A stretch of 64,000 bases of DNA from Endothia cerciana (GCA_026119935.1 JALRMH010000020.1:372001-436000); one strand, 5' to 3'; positions 30,120-42,849 are shown, counted from the stretch's first letter. Notes: a model not told the origin generated them from the sequence alone. Numbers and translations are program-made.

Positions 30120-32445
30120 TTGTCAAATGATACAGGATGTCGCGTGACAACCCTTAGAAGAGATACATGTACCAAATCGAACTGTGATCCCCCGCTCCCG
30201 CGTATCTCCTCCGATATGCCTGTTATTAAATAAGACTGAATTCCCTTTCTGGCCAGTCTCTAAAGTAATAGTGGAGGGAAACGCCAGTATTGTGAAGTAG
30301 GACATCATCACTTTTGTCGAAGTACCCTGACCTGCGGTATTGACTCTCAGCAGCCTGTCTCAACGCAATACCTGTCGTGGTTTGTGCGATGGTCCTAATT
30401 GACATCGAGGTCACAGCCAGTAGTGTCACAGACGTCCAGTGACTCCAGTCCGAGTCGAGCTCTTCAGTCTCCCACCTCATATTCAACCTAAGTTTTTTTA
30501 AGCGCGTCATCAACGTCCATACATCTCCATTCCATCCGTCCGTCAGCATATCGGCCCTCGATATCTAATGCAGGCCCCCTGACCCGCAGGGTGCCGCTCT
30601 TCAATGCGCCGAACGGAGCCTCCTGATAAAGAGGCACCCACTCAACAGACAGTATCTTTTGAGGCTACGGGCTGGTCAAAGTCTGCAAAAACAGTCTCAG
30701 TATTGATAGCGGTCCGGGACCAAGACTGTCCTTGGTATTCGGTCGGTCGCGGAAGGTCGGATTTAACATAACGCGTTCGCCACACAAGCGACCTGGGAAG
30801 GTCTTGTTCCCACAGACCAGCTGCATACCGCCCGGGGATCAAGGATGCAAACCTCTCCGCTATTCCCGATATAGCGAGGGCCTTGTCTGTTGGGAGAGAA
30901 AGAGAGCACATAGTGTACGCCTGGACAATCGTCCGCCAGCTGTCAAGAACCTGCTGGTAAGATGGTCTAGGATGCCGGTAATCCGGGTCGGCTGGGAGGA
31001 ACATGATAGCGTCACTGATGTGGCTATCTTCAATCGTCCAAATCGCGGTATCGATTCCATGGGAAGTTGGCGCCCAAGAATCCCCACCGATTTGGAAGGG
31101 ATGGCTCTGCCCCGTCCGTGTGGGATGCTACCCATCGGCATGGTCTAGCAATCTACGTGCTTTTCGGCAGGACCACGCCGTCACCCATGGCCCAGTCTCC
31201 AGTATATGGCGGGGGAGGAGATGCTCCTGCATCACCCACCCTCGCCTGTCCAGCTAATCTATGTCGTCTTCCCTGAGTGCTTCTTGAAAGCATAATGTGA
31301 CCTGTACTGTCTGGCCGTCTTCGCCCTGGTAGGAAAAAAGCGTCGTCTCAGCAGGTGCTGATCTCTCGTGCAGGAAGCCATCGCTGGCTTTACCGCCCCG
31401 CCTGAGTCAGAAGTTGACCATGGTTGTCAGGGTAGCATGGCTGTAGACCCGGGCCATCTGGCCTATCTCCCTGGCCCTGTCGTCTTGATCGTTTTGAATG
31501 ATGCACAGCAAGTCCACCCAGAGAAAGCGTATCCCACGCCTATGTGCTGTCACTGCGGCGTCTTGTAGCGTCTTGGGAAGAATTCCCCGAGGAATTTCCG
31601 TCTCGTATGACTCTAGGTTTTCTTTGTTGAGAGTGACCTTAACGTCGCCTCCCCCAGCAGTAACTTAAGGCTGTAAAATCTGACTTGGTCCCCAGGTGCT
31701 TTCCACGGACAAGTTTCGTGTGAAAACTAGGACCATGCCGCTGTACCTCGACAAGTCGAGATGGCAGCCATGGATGCTCAGACAACGAGCAGATCGTATG
31801 AGTCTGGGCCAGACTGCTGGAGCATTTCCGTATCCATTTTTTTGATATATGCCACGGTTTCCTGGGACTGAGGATCGGCTGCCATTCGTCTCTCCATACC
31901 AGCAAATTCCGCTGAAACGCCTGCTTGAGCTTTTGTTGTTCTCAAGGCCTCAGGCTGATTTGCAAGGCAAGTCCAGGGCCTAACCTTGATCTGCCGCCAG
32001 TGGACACATAATCCAACGATGGTGTGTAGGAGAATGGACATACTTCTGACTCAGTTCCAAGTCAACTGCCTCAATGTTAGGGATACTCTTCCAGAGATAT
32101 CAGCCATCTGAAATACACTTCCTGGTAGCCAGGGCGTATCATACTATACAGCTGCACAGCATCTAGCTTCAAAAGCTCGGGCAGCTTTTCATCGGCAGTC
32201 TGTAGAAGATATTTCGCAAAGATGCAGCCATCGACGGACAGCTTCTCCATGCCCACCAGGGAGATACCTGAGCGGTTGTAAGTGTGACGCCTGAATTCCA
32301 TTTGATGTAGCGGTGTATCCCAAGAACTCCAATTGTTGAGCAGTAACTCTTCTCGGCTTCCAGGCCAGACAATCTTCTGGCAATGACTGCAAGAATGGCC
32401 TCTGAGATAAGGATCCCACGGGCCTTCTGTCTCGGTTGAAGCCAT
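30120..32445 (-). pseudogene. HET-domain protein relic
   Basis: Read from ATG 32443-32445. The N-terminal zone has a CSHC pair and the typical SVDGCIFAKYLLQTADEKLP. The HET domain then follows with DFTALSYCWG, LPKTLQDAAVTAHRRGIRFL, WVDLLCIIQND and RAREIGQMARVYSHATLTT. Later blocks are DGFLHERSAP and LDRRGWVMQEHLLPRHILE, as in HET proteins. A frameshift sits in the G run after SYCWG (five G where four keep the frame). In-frame stops follow MVNF and DDID, and further stops fall in the C-terminal part. HET-domain proteins trigger incompatibility-associated cell death in filamentous ascomycetes. Several stops can be explained by CAG-to-TAG or CGA-to-TGA changes. Some interruptions could be introns, but not all. 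Confidence 0.8.
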
Positions 32446-33601
32446 TCTTTTTCTCCTGAGTGAGCAGACTGGAACTTAGATGAGACGTGGGTTTTCGGGG
32501 TGGAACTGAGGCGGACAACGTGAGGGAAAATGGAACAAACAAAATTGACAAGGACAGTACGGGGCAGCCCCGCTGGATTTCAGACGATCGAGTAGCACCG
32601 CGTGCTAAGCCACATTGAAGATGTATCAGACTAAACTAGATTAGGTACGTAGACCAACGAGAGCATTTGAAGATGACTTGGACAAGAAAGCCATGCGAAG
32701 CACTTGAGACTCGGGGGAAGTACTCGGGATGGTGCTGAGTAGAATAGCCACGTACCCTGGTTTCGAACGCACAAGAGGCAAAGCCGTCGGACACAGATGC
32801 GCTCCCTCATACTGGACAACACATCTCTCCTTGCTAATCCTCCCGTCAGACATCCTATGGCCCCTCACGAAATCATGCCGTCGACCGGCAGGTATTGTTA
32901 GATGACTAACGAGACCGGCGCCTTCCTAATGTCGCCCTTGGGAGGCATCCTCAACTGGTTCATAAACCTGCAACAGCCCCTCATTGTATAAGGGGCTCGA
33001 AGGTCTGCTACCGCTACCCGTGTCAGCTTTGGGTAAGCGTATGCTCGTTGGTATGGGTTCCTTGTCTTCGGTGTATTAACATGGCATATAGGGTCCGAGA
33101 AGGCGTTAGGTTTTTGTTACGGATGGCAGAGTAAGGAGTGTGTACAGGCGGCCAGCGAACCCTTCTACTCTAGCCCTCTTTTCCTTCGTCTTCAAGATTC
33201 AGTCTTATAGTAGTACAGACCGAGGGTTCTGTGCTAGGCGGACTATTTAATGAAGCTCTCTCTCTCTCTCTTCTAATACGCCTTGGTGTCTCCCTTGCCT
33301 GGGTGTCCTCCTGTCGTAACGGTTCCAGAAAACGGCGACGAAAAAGCTCTGTTGCTGAGATAAGTGAGATAACTCGCCTCGAGGCTATTTGAAAGAAGAT
33401 AATAGCTGAATACAAGGAAAAATCAGACGGCTTTTTACATGGGAAGATAGGGAGAGTAGAGAACTGTATATTAGAGTATTTCACAATTATAAAATCGGGC
33501 GGTATTCGGCAAGAAGATGCCTGCGGCGTGAGTTCCGCTACATTTCTTTGCTACGCACAATCCTGTGGTCTAAGTCGAGCCGGTAGGATTCTATGCCCCT
33601 T
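32446..33601. other. Intergenic stretch with a possible LTR remnant
   Basis: No host gene was recognised. A candidate solo LTR lies at 33115-33321 (see separate entry). A plus-strand frame after it (SSVAEISEITRLEAI, then KKIIAEYKEKSDGFLHGKIG) could be a degraded gag-like start, but this is not certain. Confidence 0.35.
33115..33321. mobile_element. Candidate solo LTR or LTR remnant
   Basis: The segment begins TGTTACGG and ends TCGTAACG, giving near-inverted termini (TGTTAC / GTAACG) about 207 bases apart. It is AT-richer than the surrounding genes and has a CT-rich stretch in its second half. No second copy and no clear target-site duplication can be seen in the window. The call rests on terminal pattern alone. 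Confidence 0.22.
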
Positions 33602-34800
33602 TCATGGGAATGTTCCATCCGACAAGAAGATATTCAGCTTCTCGTCCAACCAGGCCAAATCCGGCTTGCTGGTTCCCGGTCCTCCGGCCCTAGGCAGAAG
33701 AGAAGAGGTCAACAATCTAGTCCACCGGCGGAGATATCGTTGCGAAGACTCACCAGTGGCCCCATATCGAAGGGAACGGGATGCATTTGCCGACACCTTC
33801 CGACATACACCTGACCTCATATTCCGAGTCCTCGGGAGGAAAGTACAAATCTGTCTTGCCTGGCAGGACCAGTGTCTTGGCCTTGATACTCCTCAACGAC
33901 AACTCCAAGTCTTTGCCATATGGCTCCTGATCGGAGCAGTCTCCAGCTTGCCAGGTGTGCAGCATCACGAGCATGTTCTCAGGATCTGGAAGTCCTGTCA
34001 GCGACCTCGCCTCACACTCAGGTTCAGTATTGGGAGTGCGATGGCGCACCTTTGGAGCATGCCCAGCCCTCCCAGAACTTGACCATAAAGTCCTCCAGGT
34101 CCTTGTAGCCCAGCGCCTCATACAGCCTCTCCCGGTAGAAAGCCTGACTGAAGCCCCAGCCCGCGTACACTCTGCCCAGGGCCTTCAGGCCCTTGTCCCT
34201 CTCCTCCGCCGTCCACTTCCTGTATCCGCCGCCGCTCTTCTCCCCGGCACAGATACCGCCCGAGGCTGCGCCCTTCCCAGCGAGCAGGGCACTCTTCACG
34301 CCCTCGAGGAAGACCTGGTTGTGCAGGCTCGTCCTCGCGGCCCCGCAGAACGGGATGCCAAGGTCCATGAAGTCAGGATACTGCGTCAGCCACTGGTACG
34401 TCTGCCCGGCGCCCATGCTCCAGCCCAGCACCGCGCGCGCGTGTCTGACGCCGAGGCCCTCGGTGATAAGCCTGTACTGGGCCGCGACGTTGTCCTTAAA
34501 GGTGACGTCGGGGAACGGCCTGTCCCCCGGCAGATGCGGCATGTTTGTCGGGCTCGAGGACTGCCCGTTCCCGAGGAGGGCGGTGATGATGATGTAGTAC
34601 TTCTCCGGGCTGAGAGTCTTGTCGGTGCCGATGAGCCACTCATTGTCGGCGATGAGGCCGGAGTACCATGTCGGGTAGATGATGGCCGGGGAGGAAGGGT
34701 CGCCGAAGGTCTTGTAGGCAATGAAGGCTTTGGGTAGGACCTCGCCCGAGACGAGCGGGAAGTCGCCCAGGGCAAAGGTCTTGACTTCTGCGTCAGTCAT
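33602..34800 (-). CDS. Alpha/beta hydrolase of the homoserine O-acetyltransferase family
   Basis: Three exons (34050-34800, 33754-33985, 33602-33689 on the minus strand) give 356 residues with consistent phases. The nucleophile elbow LGWSMGAGQTYQW has Ser128; the acid is Asp296 in LPGKTDLYFP; the catalytic His326 lies in WGHWAGGPG, reached only by the last splice. Family landmarks include YPTWYSGLIADNEWLIG near the N-terminus and LLGNGQSSSPTN. Authentic homoserine acetyltransferases are usually about 370-500 residues with a lid; many fungal members of this length are hydrolases of unknown substrate, so methionine synthesis should not be assumed. There is no signal peptide. A single-exon reading would lose the acid and the His. 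Confidence 0.85.
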
Positions 34801-36250
34801 GGCTGCTTGTGGGTGTGCTCGAGCGAGGGTATTGATTTCGTTGTTGCAGGTTGCTGTGAGGATCTCCTGATGCTGGTGGGATGGATAATGCTGCGGCTGT
34901 TCTTTTCCACTTATAACCGGTCACCATGGATGCGGGGTGATAAGGCACCCCCTAATTCTGTTAGGTTTGTAAAATTTACGCGCTGGCACACTGGCGAGAG
35001 ATAAGGCCAACATAGAGCTATTCAGAGCTGGCTGAGCAGTTGTGATCTGGTAAACGTCAATCTGATTGTATTTACTATCAATCGAGGGATGAATTGGAGA
35101 GTTGACTCTTGCCGTGGTGGGTCCTTTTCCCACTTAACTTGTCTTCGTATATCATGAAGCCTTGAGATTCAATATTTGCCATCTTGGCATGCCTTAACGT
35201 CCAGATTGCCCAAAATGACGACTTCATAGGGGAGTAGCTGACAGTTGGAAATCGAAATTGAACCACGTATCAAGCCCTCTAATGTACAGAGACCGACCTG
35301 TCCGAGCAGTTTCTTCTCACTATAAAAAATATCTGCTTCGGCTGATACATGATGATGATCGTAATACATTGATTTCCGAGGATGATAGATTGGAAAATGA
35401 TTTATTCCCCCGAGGAATGAGATTTAATTTTCTAGGTAGTGTATACCACGTCTAAACCATTGACCCCGGAGCTTATCTGGGTGTTTAGGTGCGAAAATCA
35501 TGGCAGGGTTGGGTCGAGGGGTTCCCAGATTCTGTGCCACATCCATTACTAGATTTCCTCTACTTCGAGAAAGGGGAAAGAATATCTTGATGCTTAGGAA
35601 AGCCTCTTCCCTAGGGTAGGCTAGCCGAGAACTCGCAGGCCCGCCCGACGGAGCAATCTTGTCTCAATCGGCGAAGTTGTATAACGTGTTGATCGTTCTT
35701 CAGTGTAAGATTTATGGGCGCCATGACCTGTCTGGGAAGCTGCAGCAGCGGCACATCTCATTGTTATTCCTCAGTACGGTCCCGTTATATCATTCGAAGT
35801 CAGAGGTATTAGGCCTGATGTCAAACCTATTATTGACTTCATTAATGAGGACCTGGGTAAACGACGCCTGTCTTGGGTTCGTGGGTCACTCAGAGCGCCG
35901 CACCTGGCAACTCGAGTCCACACGGTCAGGATGATGCCTGCCTGTGAGAAGCTATGGCTGTGCAATATCTCAGGTCGTGAAAATAAGACGTATTCCGGCC
36001 CGGAGACTGCTGGCGGTCCCGGTTCCGCTCTGCTGACCTGTGGCCGGCGCGTGTCCGGCTCAGCCCGCCTCGCGGAAACCCGCCAGTCGCGCCGAACTCC
36101 GAAACAATCTCACCGCAGCAGAACATAAAAGTATCACAACCGGGCATGACCTATTAGCTCATGATCGCCGCGTGGATAGCCGTCACCTCAGCGCAGCAGA
36201 CCCCTGAGGCCCCCAGAACCTATCGTACCAGAGTGACAACCTGCGGCAAC
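34801..36250. other. Intergenic stretch, no gene recognised
   Basis: AT-richer in 35000-35600. No frame has a recognisable product. It lies between a minus-strand and a plus-strand gene and should contain both promoters. Confidence 0.4.
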
Positions 36251-37105
36251 ATGAAGCTGATCGTGGCCGGCGGCACCGGATTCCTGGCCACTGAGGTCAT
36301 AAGGCAGGCCCTGCAGCTGCAGGAGATCACCTCGCTCGTCGTCCTAGCCCGCAAGCCCGTACCCGCCCCGGACGGCGCCGATTCGTCGAAGATGAAGACA
36401 GTGACCATCCGCGACTACGAGGAGTATCCCGACGATGTGAAGGCCGAATTTGCTGGAGCAGCCGCGTGTATCTGGTCAGCGCTCCGGGCCCTGTTCTCGC
36501 ATCAGATATGGGCACCCGCTGACGAGCATCACAGGACGGTGGCCATAACGCCTATGCGAGCAAGGAGCTTCGACCCAGCCGAGGTCAAGCGGGTATGCCA
36601 GACGTGCACGCTGGCGGGGGTGCAGGCGATGTGGGATGCGAAGACCGCCAGGCCGTTCCGCTTCGTCTATGTCAGCGCGGAGGGGCTGCCCGAGGACCAG
36701 ACGCAGAAGCCCTTCTTTCTGGGCGAGTTCCGGCTCATGCGCGTGAGTGTGCACCCGCGGCGATGGACCCCTGACGAGAGGAGGCCGCTTAGCTGACGAG
36801 GGAACTCCCAGGCCGAGACGGAGAACATGGTACGCCAGTCCGCCGCCCGACATGACGGGCTTGAGGTCCATATCGCGCGCCCGGGCCTGATGACGTCCGC
36901 GGGGCTGCTCTGGCAGGTGCTGCGTGCCGCGAACGTGATCCCGGGGGCGAGGGCCATGGCGCCGAATGTGAGCCGGACAGAGGTGTCGGCGGCGGTCCTT
37001 GACCAGCTCCTGGGCGGGTTTGAGGAGGATACGCTGTCGAACGCTGACCTGGCCCGGATTGGACAAGCTGCCATGAAGGCAAGGGGAGATACGGGCCAAT
37101 ACTGA
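36251..37105 (+). CDS. NAD(P)-binding atypical short-chain dehydrogenase-like protein
   Basis: Three exons (36251-36474, 36535-36742, 36812-37105) give 241 residues. The start MKLIVAGGTGFLATEVIRQA contains the GGTGFLA dinucleotide-binding loop of atypical (NmrA/HTATIP2-like) SDR proteins. Splicing joins ACIW-TVAITPMRA and later FRLMR-AETENMVRQ. The conserved FRFVYVSAEG segment and the C-terminal HIARPGLMT are typical of the group. There is no obvious YxxxK pair, so catalytic activity is uncertain; redox-sensing or epimerase-like roles are possible. The first donor (GTCAGC) is weak, but the phases fit and the acceptor is good. An in-frame upstream ATG at 36161 would add an unconserved 30-residue leader. 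No signal peptide. Confidence 0.78.
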
Positions 37106-37761
37106 GTTGAAGACACGTCTCCTTGCAGTCCGTTAGTCCCATACCGCTAGGAGAGGTGTTGAATGTCGCACCTGAAGTCATGATGCGCAGTGTGCCTGCC
37201 AGACCCGTCAATAATGTCATCCTATCCTGAAACACACTACAGTCACAGGAGATAAAAGGCTAAAATACCCATTGTTACCATCACCGACACTAATGATAAG
37301 GGTTGCCAGGTGAAGTAGATCCCCTGTGCATGATCGCTTTCCCCAGAGAGGCACGAGAGGGTATCTTGCCCAGATGCAGACACCCAGTTGACCCCAGGGC
37401 CATCTCAAGCCTTGCCTTTGAAACTTAATTTATACTACGTGCAAGCTGGTTGTTTGTGTGGCCCTGAAATGTTTCATGGGGACAGACAGACGGACAGAGG
37501 GACAGACAGGTGTTTTTGACATCCCTGCTGGACCCTCGGGATGCCCCGCAAGCCACGCGGGAAGATGTGAAGCTCGGCTCAGGCACAGGCACCTGCTGGC
37601 ACATCGATCAGGCAAGACCCTTGCCGGGGCAGCCCACTGTCGTGCCCTCTGTAGTGTCATCCAATGTGCATCCTGCGTGTGTTGATGCCGCCGCCGCCCC
37701 ATCGTTGCTTGACCCAAAACCTCCACTGGTGGTGATCTTCAAGCCTCGTTGCTTTTGTCAC

Positions 37762-37799
37762 CCTCCTCCTCCTCCTCCTCCTCCTCCTCCTCCTCCTCC
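37762..37799 (+). repeat. (CCT)n microsatellite
   Basis: About 12 CCT units in an intergenic position, followed by a looser CCT-rich stretch to about 37830. Confidence 0.92.
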
Positions 37800-38367
37800 G
37801 TCCTCCCTCCTCCCTCCCCTCACTCACCTCCCCTCATGGTAGCTCTCCGCCTCAAGCCTTTGCAGCCGGGGCCACACCCCATTGTTTCTGTCCTGCCGAG
37901 ACCCAGTTTCGAAATTCTCGGGTACGGGAGATTGCCTCTTGGGCAAGGGGCCATCACAGTTCCACAGTTTCATTGATACCTGGTTCCCCACGTGCAGTTG
38001 CAGTTGCACTGTAGGCTCGAGGCGAGGCAGGCCAAGGCAAGGGTGAGAGAGGAGCAAGGCAATCTGCAGGGTCTCCACCCCAACTTTAATAAATTGCATG
38101 GCACAACCTTTGGGTGGTGATTTTGGCCCGACGTGCATGGCCTTGTCCCAGCCATCAACCTGTTCGCCGGAAGCCGCATCCGAGTCCCAGTCCCCTAGAT
38201 TCTCATGCATGATATATTGGAAGGACCAGCTGAGGCACTCTGTGCGTCGCACAGCTCTCCCACATAAGGTTGTCTCTGTCGTCCCGCCAGAGAGTCCAGA
38301 GCCGCGACGGGGTCAGCACGCCGAGCATCTCCTACTAAGCCACGGTGCAGGAGCCCCCCAGGACCTG

Positions 38368-38415
<48 letters not shown>
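38368..38415 (+). repeat. (CGA)n microsatellite in the LRR gene's 5' region
   Basis: About 16 CGA/ACG units ending some 70 bases upstream of the ATG of the leucine-rich-repeat gene, hence probably in its 5' UTR. Confidence 0.92.
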
Positions 38416-38417
<2 letters not shown>

Positions 38418-38486
38418 TCAGGCCACTGTGCACGTGGACAATCAGTACCACCTGGCCGCGCGACGACGAGGCAACAAGAAGCTGCA

Positions 38487-41400
38487 ATGGAGGAGAACAG
38501 GCCCCCAGCTGGGAGGTCCAGCCTCCCCAGACCGATGTCACGGCTGCCCACGCCCAAGTCCGCTGCGATCCGACAATCTCCATCCAAAGACAATCTCGTC
38601 AGGTCAGCAGGAGGCGAGCAAGGCGAGACCAGAGCCCCACAGCTGCGCCCAGCCGCGTCAAAAGAACGTCTCGCGACAGGATCAGTCTTTGGGAAAAGCA
38701 ACATCACAGGCATCGCCGCCCCAGCAGCTGCGGGTCCCAAACCTGCCACCGCGGTCCCGAACCCCTCGAGAACCCTGCCCAGAACCCGACCGGTTTCGAG
38801 CCTTCCCACCATACGCTCCCAGCCGAGTCTCCCAAAGTCATCGACCACCACCAATGGCTTCTCACGGCTGCCCCGGGACCCAATGGCCAGCCTGCCCGAG
38901 CAGGATCCTCCCCGGGATCAGCAGCCCTCCTCAAGACTCCCCGGCTTGAGAAAGAGGCCGTCTCTACAATACGTCTCCCAGGCGACCCTGACAAGGAACC
39001 GGACACCGAGCATAACGAACTTTTCGGTTGGTGGTGCGTCGAGCGATTCGCATTCCCAGAAGAGTCCCATGGACGAGGATACGGTGGGGGACGAGACGAT
39101 TCGGGCCGGCGCGTCCAAGTCGCGCCCATCCTTGGCAGAAAGAACGATTGAAACACTGTCGCATCTGTCTCCCTCTCCGGCCCTGAGGAGCAGGGTCTCG
39201 AACTCCAGTTTCTTCGAGCCTGAGCCGTTCGGGTTGGCGTCGAGGCCGGCTAGCAGACGTGGCTCTCGGCCTCCCTCGAGCCGGCGCTCCGAAAGCTCCG
39301 ATCCCTCATCACAGCGCCCGTCTCTCAGTAGGCCTGGGTCCAGCTCCGGCCCGGGTCAGGACATGGCACTGAACAGCCCGTTCAGGTCGCAGCTGCCTTC
39401 GATCGATGATACACCTCCTCGGGGACGGACCATGGGTGCTTTGATGAGGACACCCTCAAAGGTGGGACTGAATGGGGCCTTGCGCAGCCAGATGGTGACG
39501 CCCTCATCAGTGCGGATGCCCCGGTCTAGGACACCGAGCATCGACAAGCTCAACTCCGACCCGGTATCGCCCATCGGACCCAAGACGGTCTCAGCCCGCC
39601 CCCTGCAGCCCAGGCCGTCAGTGAACGGTCTCGTCAAGAAGCCTTCTGCTCCTGTCATGAAGAAGTCGGACACACCGGCATTGACCCCTAGGAAGGGCTC
39701 GGTCACATCCCAGAAGTCCTCGACGACTGCGTCAGGAGAGGACGCGATGTTCTCTGCTGCATCCACGACGTCCAACCAGACGGCCGCCTCAGGTCCGGAG
39801 TCGCCTCCGCCGCAGTTCAAGAAGTCGTCTGCCGCACTTCGGGAACAGATTGCGAGGGCGAAGGCGGCCAAGCGCGTGGTGGCTCAACCGGCTCCCGCGC
39901 GAAACGAGGCCCCGCGGCTCGGTGGAACAGCCGAGATGCCAGTTATTCCTACGGACGACACATTTGACTTCGGCTTGGCTGATGACCCCTTCAATCTGAA
40001 GCGCGACGTGAACTCAGCCTCGAAGGTACTCCAGGTGCGTGTAGCGACCGCCAGGACCAGCGGTAGACTGAACATCGCCGCTCTGGGTTTGAAAGAGATC
40101 CCGTCCGAGGTTCTCAACATGTACAACTTGGAGTCCATTGGGAAGAATGACGGTAGCTGGGCTGAGAGTGTGGACCTCACGAGGTTCGTGGCCGCGGATA
40201 ATGAGCTGGAGATGATCGACGAGAAGTTGTTTCCAGATGTCGACCCGGAGGAGCTTGGCGAGGATGAAGACTTTCAGGGTTGCATGTTTGGTGGGCTGGA
40301 GACATTGGACTTGCACGGCAACATGCTCATCAGCCTGCCAGCCGGTCTGAGGCGCCTCACTCTGCTGACGTCTCTCAACCTCGTATGTTTCTGTTCCCTG
40401 ACGTCTCCATAAGACATGCTAACATCCATACAGTCTTCCAACCGGCTTGCCAACAACTGCCTCGAGACCATCTCCCAGATCACACCCCTACGAGATTTGA
40501 AGCTTGGTGGTAACTTGCTTTGGGGTACTCTCGAGTCGTGCTTCGGCCGCCTCTATAACCTCGAGATTCTCGATCTGCACGGAAACAACCTCCAGGGACT
40601 CCCGCCAAGCTTTGCCGAACTCCGCCGCCTCCGGGTTCTCAACCTGGCTGAAAATAGCTTCGAATCTCTGCCATTCGATATATTGTCCAAGTTGCCATTA
40701 ACGGAGATGGTTGTCCGGAAGAACAAACTGTCAGGCATTCTCATTGATGATGGCGTTGAGGTTCTGCCTTCGTTGCAGAATCTTGATGTCTCTTCAAACC
40801 AGCTCACAGCCATTGTGCGCCCGAATGGCATCCTGACCATGCCAGCACTCACGCAGCTGTGCGTGTCGATGAACCGTATTCAGGCGTTACCAGACGTCTC
40901 GTCGTGGACCGAACTGACCACGCTATCCGCGGATGAGAATAGTGTTAACGCTTTCCCCGATGGATTTACGAGCCTGCAGAAGCTGAGAAGCGCAGACTTC
41001 TCCAGCAATGATATTCGGACGGTCCCGGCAGAACTCGCACGCATGGACACTCTAGCTATGCTCCGGCTCAGCGGTAACCCCCTCCGAGACAAGAAATTCG
41101 TCTCAGCTTCTACCGAGGACCTCAAGGATATGCTGGCGGCGCGCCTGGCGCCTCCCTCCGCAGCAATCGATGTGCTTGATGACGACAACGGACTGATTGC
41201 CGAGGCTATTACGGTTGACGAGGTCAGCCACTTGGGAAGTGCCTTCGAGTCGCCGACAACGAATCCATCTCGGGGAGAACATGATGACGACGACAGAACC
41301 GACACGGACGACTTCGCCACGCCACCTACCTCTGCACCGGCGTCACCGGCTGCAGGAAGGTCTTCGAGTGCCGCTATGTCTTGGCAGGTAAAGCCTGGAG

Positions 41401-42122
41401 GCGTGCTTGATAGGTCCAACTCGCAGTCCTCGTCCCTTCATCCCGTGGCTTGCTCGAAGCTTGCCGTGAACCACCAGATCCGTCACGTTCACCTGCATCA
41501 CAACCTTTTCTCATCCCTGCCGGACTCGTTGAGCTTCTTCGCCGAAACCTTGACGACGCTCTCGCTTGCGCACAATCAGCTTGTCGGAGAGACGTATCTG
41601 GGCAATGGCGAAGTGCTAGAGCTGCCTGCCCTGACTGAGCTCAACCTATCCTCCAACCACATCACAAGCCTGACACAACTGATAAGCCACCTCGTCGCAC
41701 CAAAGCTCGAGAAGTTGGATGTCAGCATCAACCGCATTGCCACTCTGCCCTCTAGCAGTGACAAGGAGAAGGGAGGGCAGCTCCTTCGGGACGCGTTCCC
41801 CAGGCTGACTGTCCTTCTTGCCGCGAACAATCATCTCGCCGAGCTAGACCCGGAGAGCATCCGTGGAATGAAGGTTGTCGATGCCTCGAATAACGATATC
41901 GCACACTTGAAGCCACATATTGGCTTGCTGGGCGGCCCTGGCGGACTGGAGCGACTCGATGTACAGGGGAATAGATTCAGAGTCCCGCGCTGGAACTTGC
42001 TCGAGAGGGGCACAGAGGCAACGCTTAGGTGGCTGAGAGCCCGAGTCCCGGTTGCAGAGATGGCCGCCTGGAAGGCTGAGAGGGGTATCGCTGGGGAGGA
42101 GGAAGTAAGTGATGTGGACTAA
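38487..42122 (+). CDS. Large leucine-rich-repeat protein (LRRC40-like)
   Basis: Two exons (38487-40382 and 40434-42122) joined by a 51-base GT-AG intron that falls between repeats (TSLNL-SSNRL) give 1194 residues. The first ~500 residues are disordered, rich in Ser, Pro and Arg, with repeated R-S/T-P-S motifs suited to phosphorylation. LRRs begin near residue 600 (LETLDLHGNMLISLPAGLRR) and continue with LEILDLHGNNLQGLPPSFAE, LRVLNLAENSFESLPFDIL and many more. An acidic Ser/Asp-rich insertion (about residues 875-945) splits the repeats, and a second array follows to the end. Such SDS22/LRRC40-type solenoids are protein-protein scaffolds. No membrane segment or signal peptide, so intracellular. 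The precise partner is unknown. Confidence 0.85.
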
Positions 42123-42849
42123 GAGGCAAGCAAGGCCTGAGACCCATCGTCGTCATCTGGATGGTCAGGCTTGCAACCAGGTTCGAAAGCGCCGATACGG
42201 CCAGTGATGTCAAGAGCTTGGACGCTCGGTGATATCCTGTGATGTTTTCCAGCCGCAACATCGCTACTCCTGGCTTCACGAATTTCGGTCGAAACTTTAC
42301 CGGCACGATTTTCGATTATGCTCGAGGCTCCGGCTGTTAATTTACCCCCAGCTGGCTGAATGACTCGTCGAAGCCATGCACCGTATCGAAAGGAGGATTT
42401 GGAACTCGTTCTGTTCAAAAGCGAGCGTGTTCTTGGTGGTGGGATTATTTGCGCTCGAATATTGCTACTTTGTTGGTATTTCTATGACTCGCTGGGATCA
42501 GCATGGCCGGCGGTGATACCACTTTTGCCTTTTCTGAGGGTCTTTAGGCGGTACTGGACCAAGGAGAAAGGACCCTGGCATGGGAATAATGAGTCTCACT
42601 TGGTCGTTCACAACGTTGAAAGAGGGGACACAATGGCGAAGGAAAGGCTGGTGGGAAGGGGAGAGGATATTCAAAGGGCGGAACGGGGCGGACCAGGAAG
42701 GGAGCAGAAGAAACACAGGGTTAAGGGATCAGTACAACCTTGTAATGGCTATCCTTATTAGTGTACAAATACAACACCTATTCATGGTTGTACCACAGCC
42801 AGAACGGCATCCTCGAGACGAACTCACCGACAGCATCGCCTGAACCTCA
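42123..42849. other. Spacer before the cytochrome b561 exons
   Basis: It should contain the missing 5' end of the b561-type gene, but no exon with a start codon, signal peptide or DOMON-like pattern could be recognised. The frames here are Arg/Gly/Glu-rich. Confidence 0.35.

Larger units (their letters stand above)
37106..38486. other. Intergenic stretch with two trinucleotide repeats
   Basis: It contains a GACA-like patch (37480-37510), a (CCT)n repeat and a (CGA)n repeat, each listed separately. No gene was recognised. The right part is the promoter and 5' UTR of the leucine-rich-repeat gene. Confidence 0.4.

Noticed and set aside
38345..38420. CGA repeat considered as a CRISPR-like or coding Asp/Arg repeat
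   Set aside because: It is a simple trinucleotide microsatellite upstream of the LRR start codon, with no spacers and no conserved frame.
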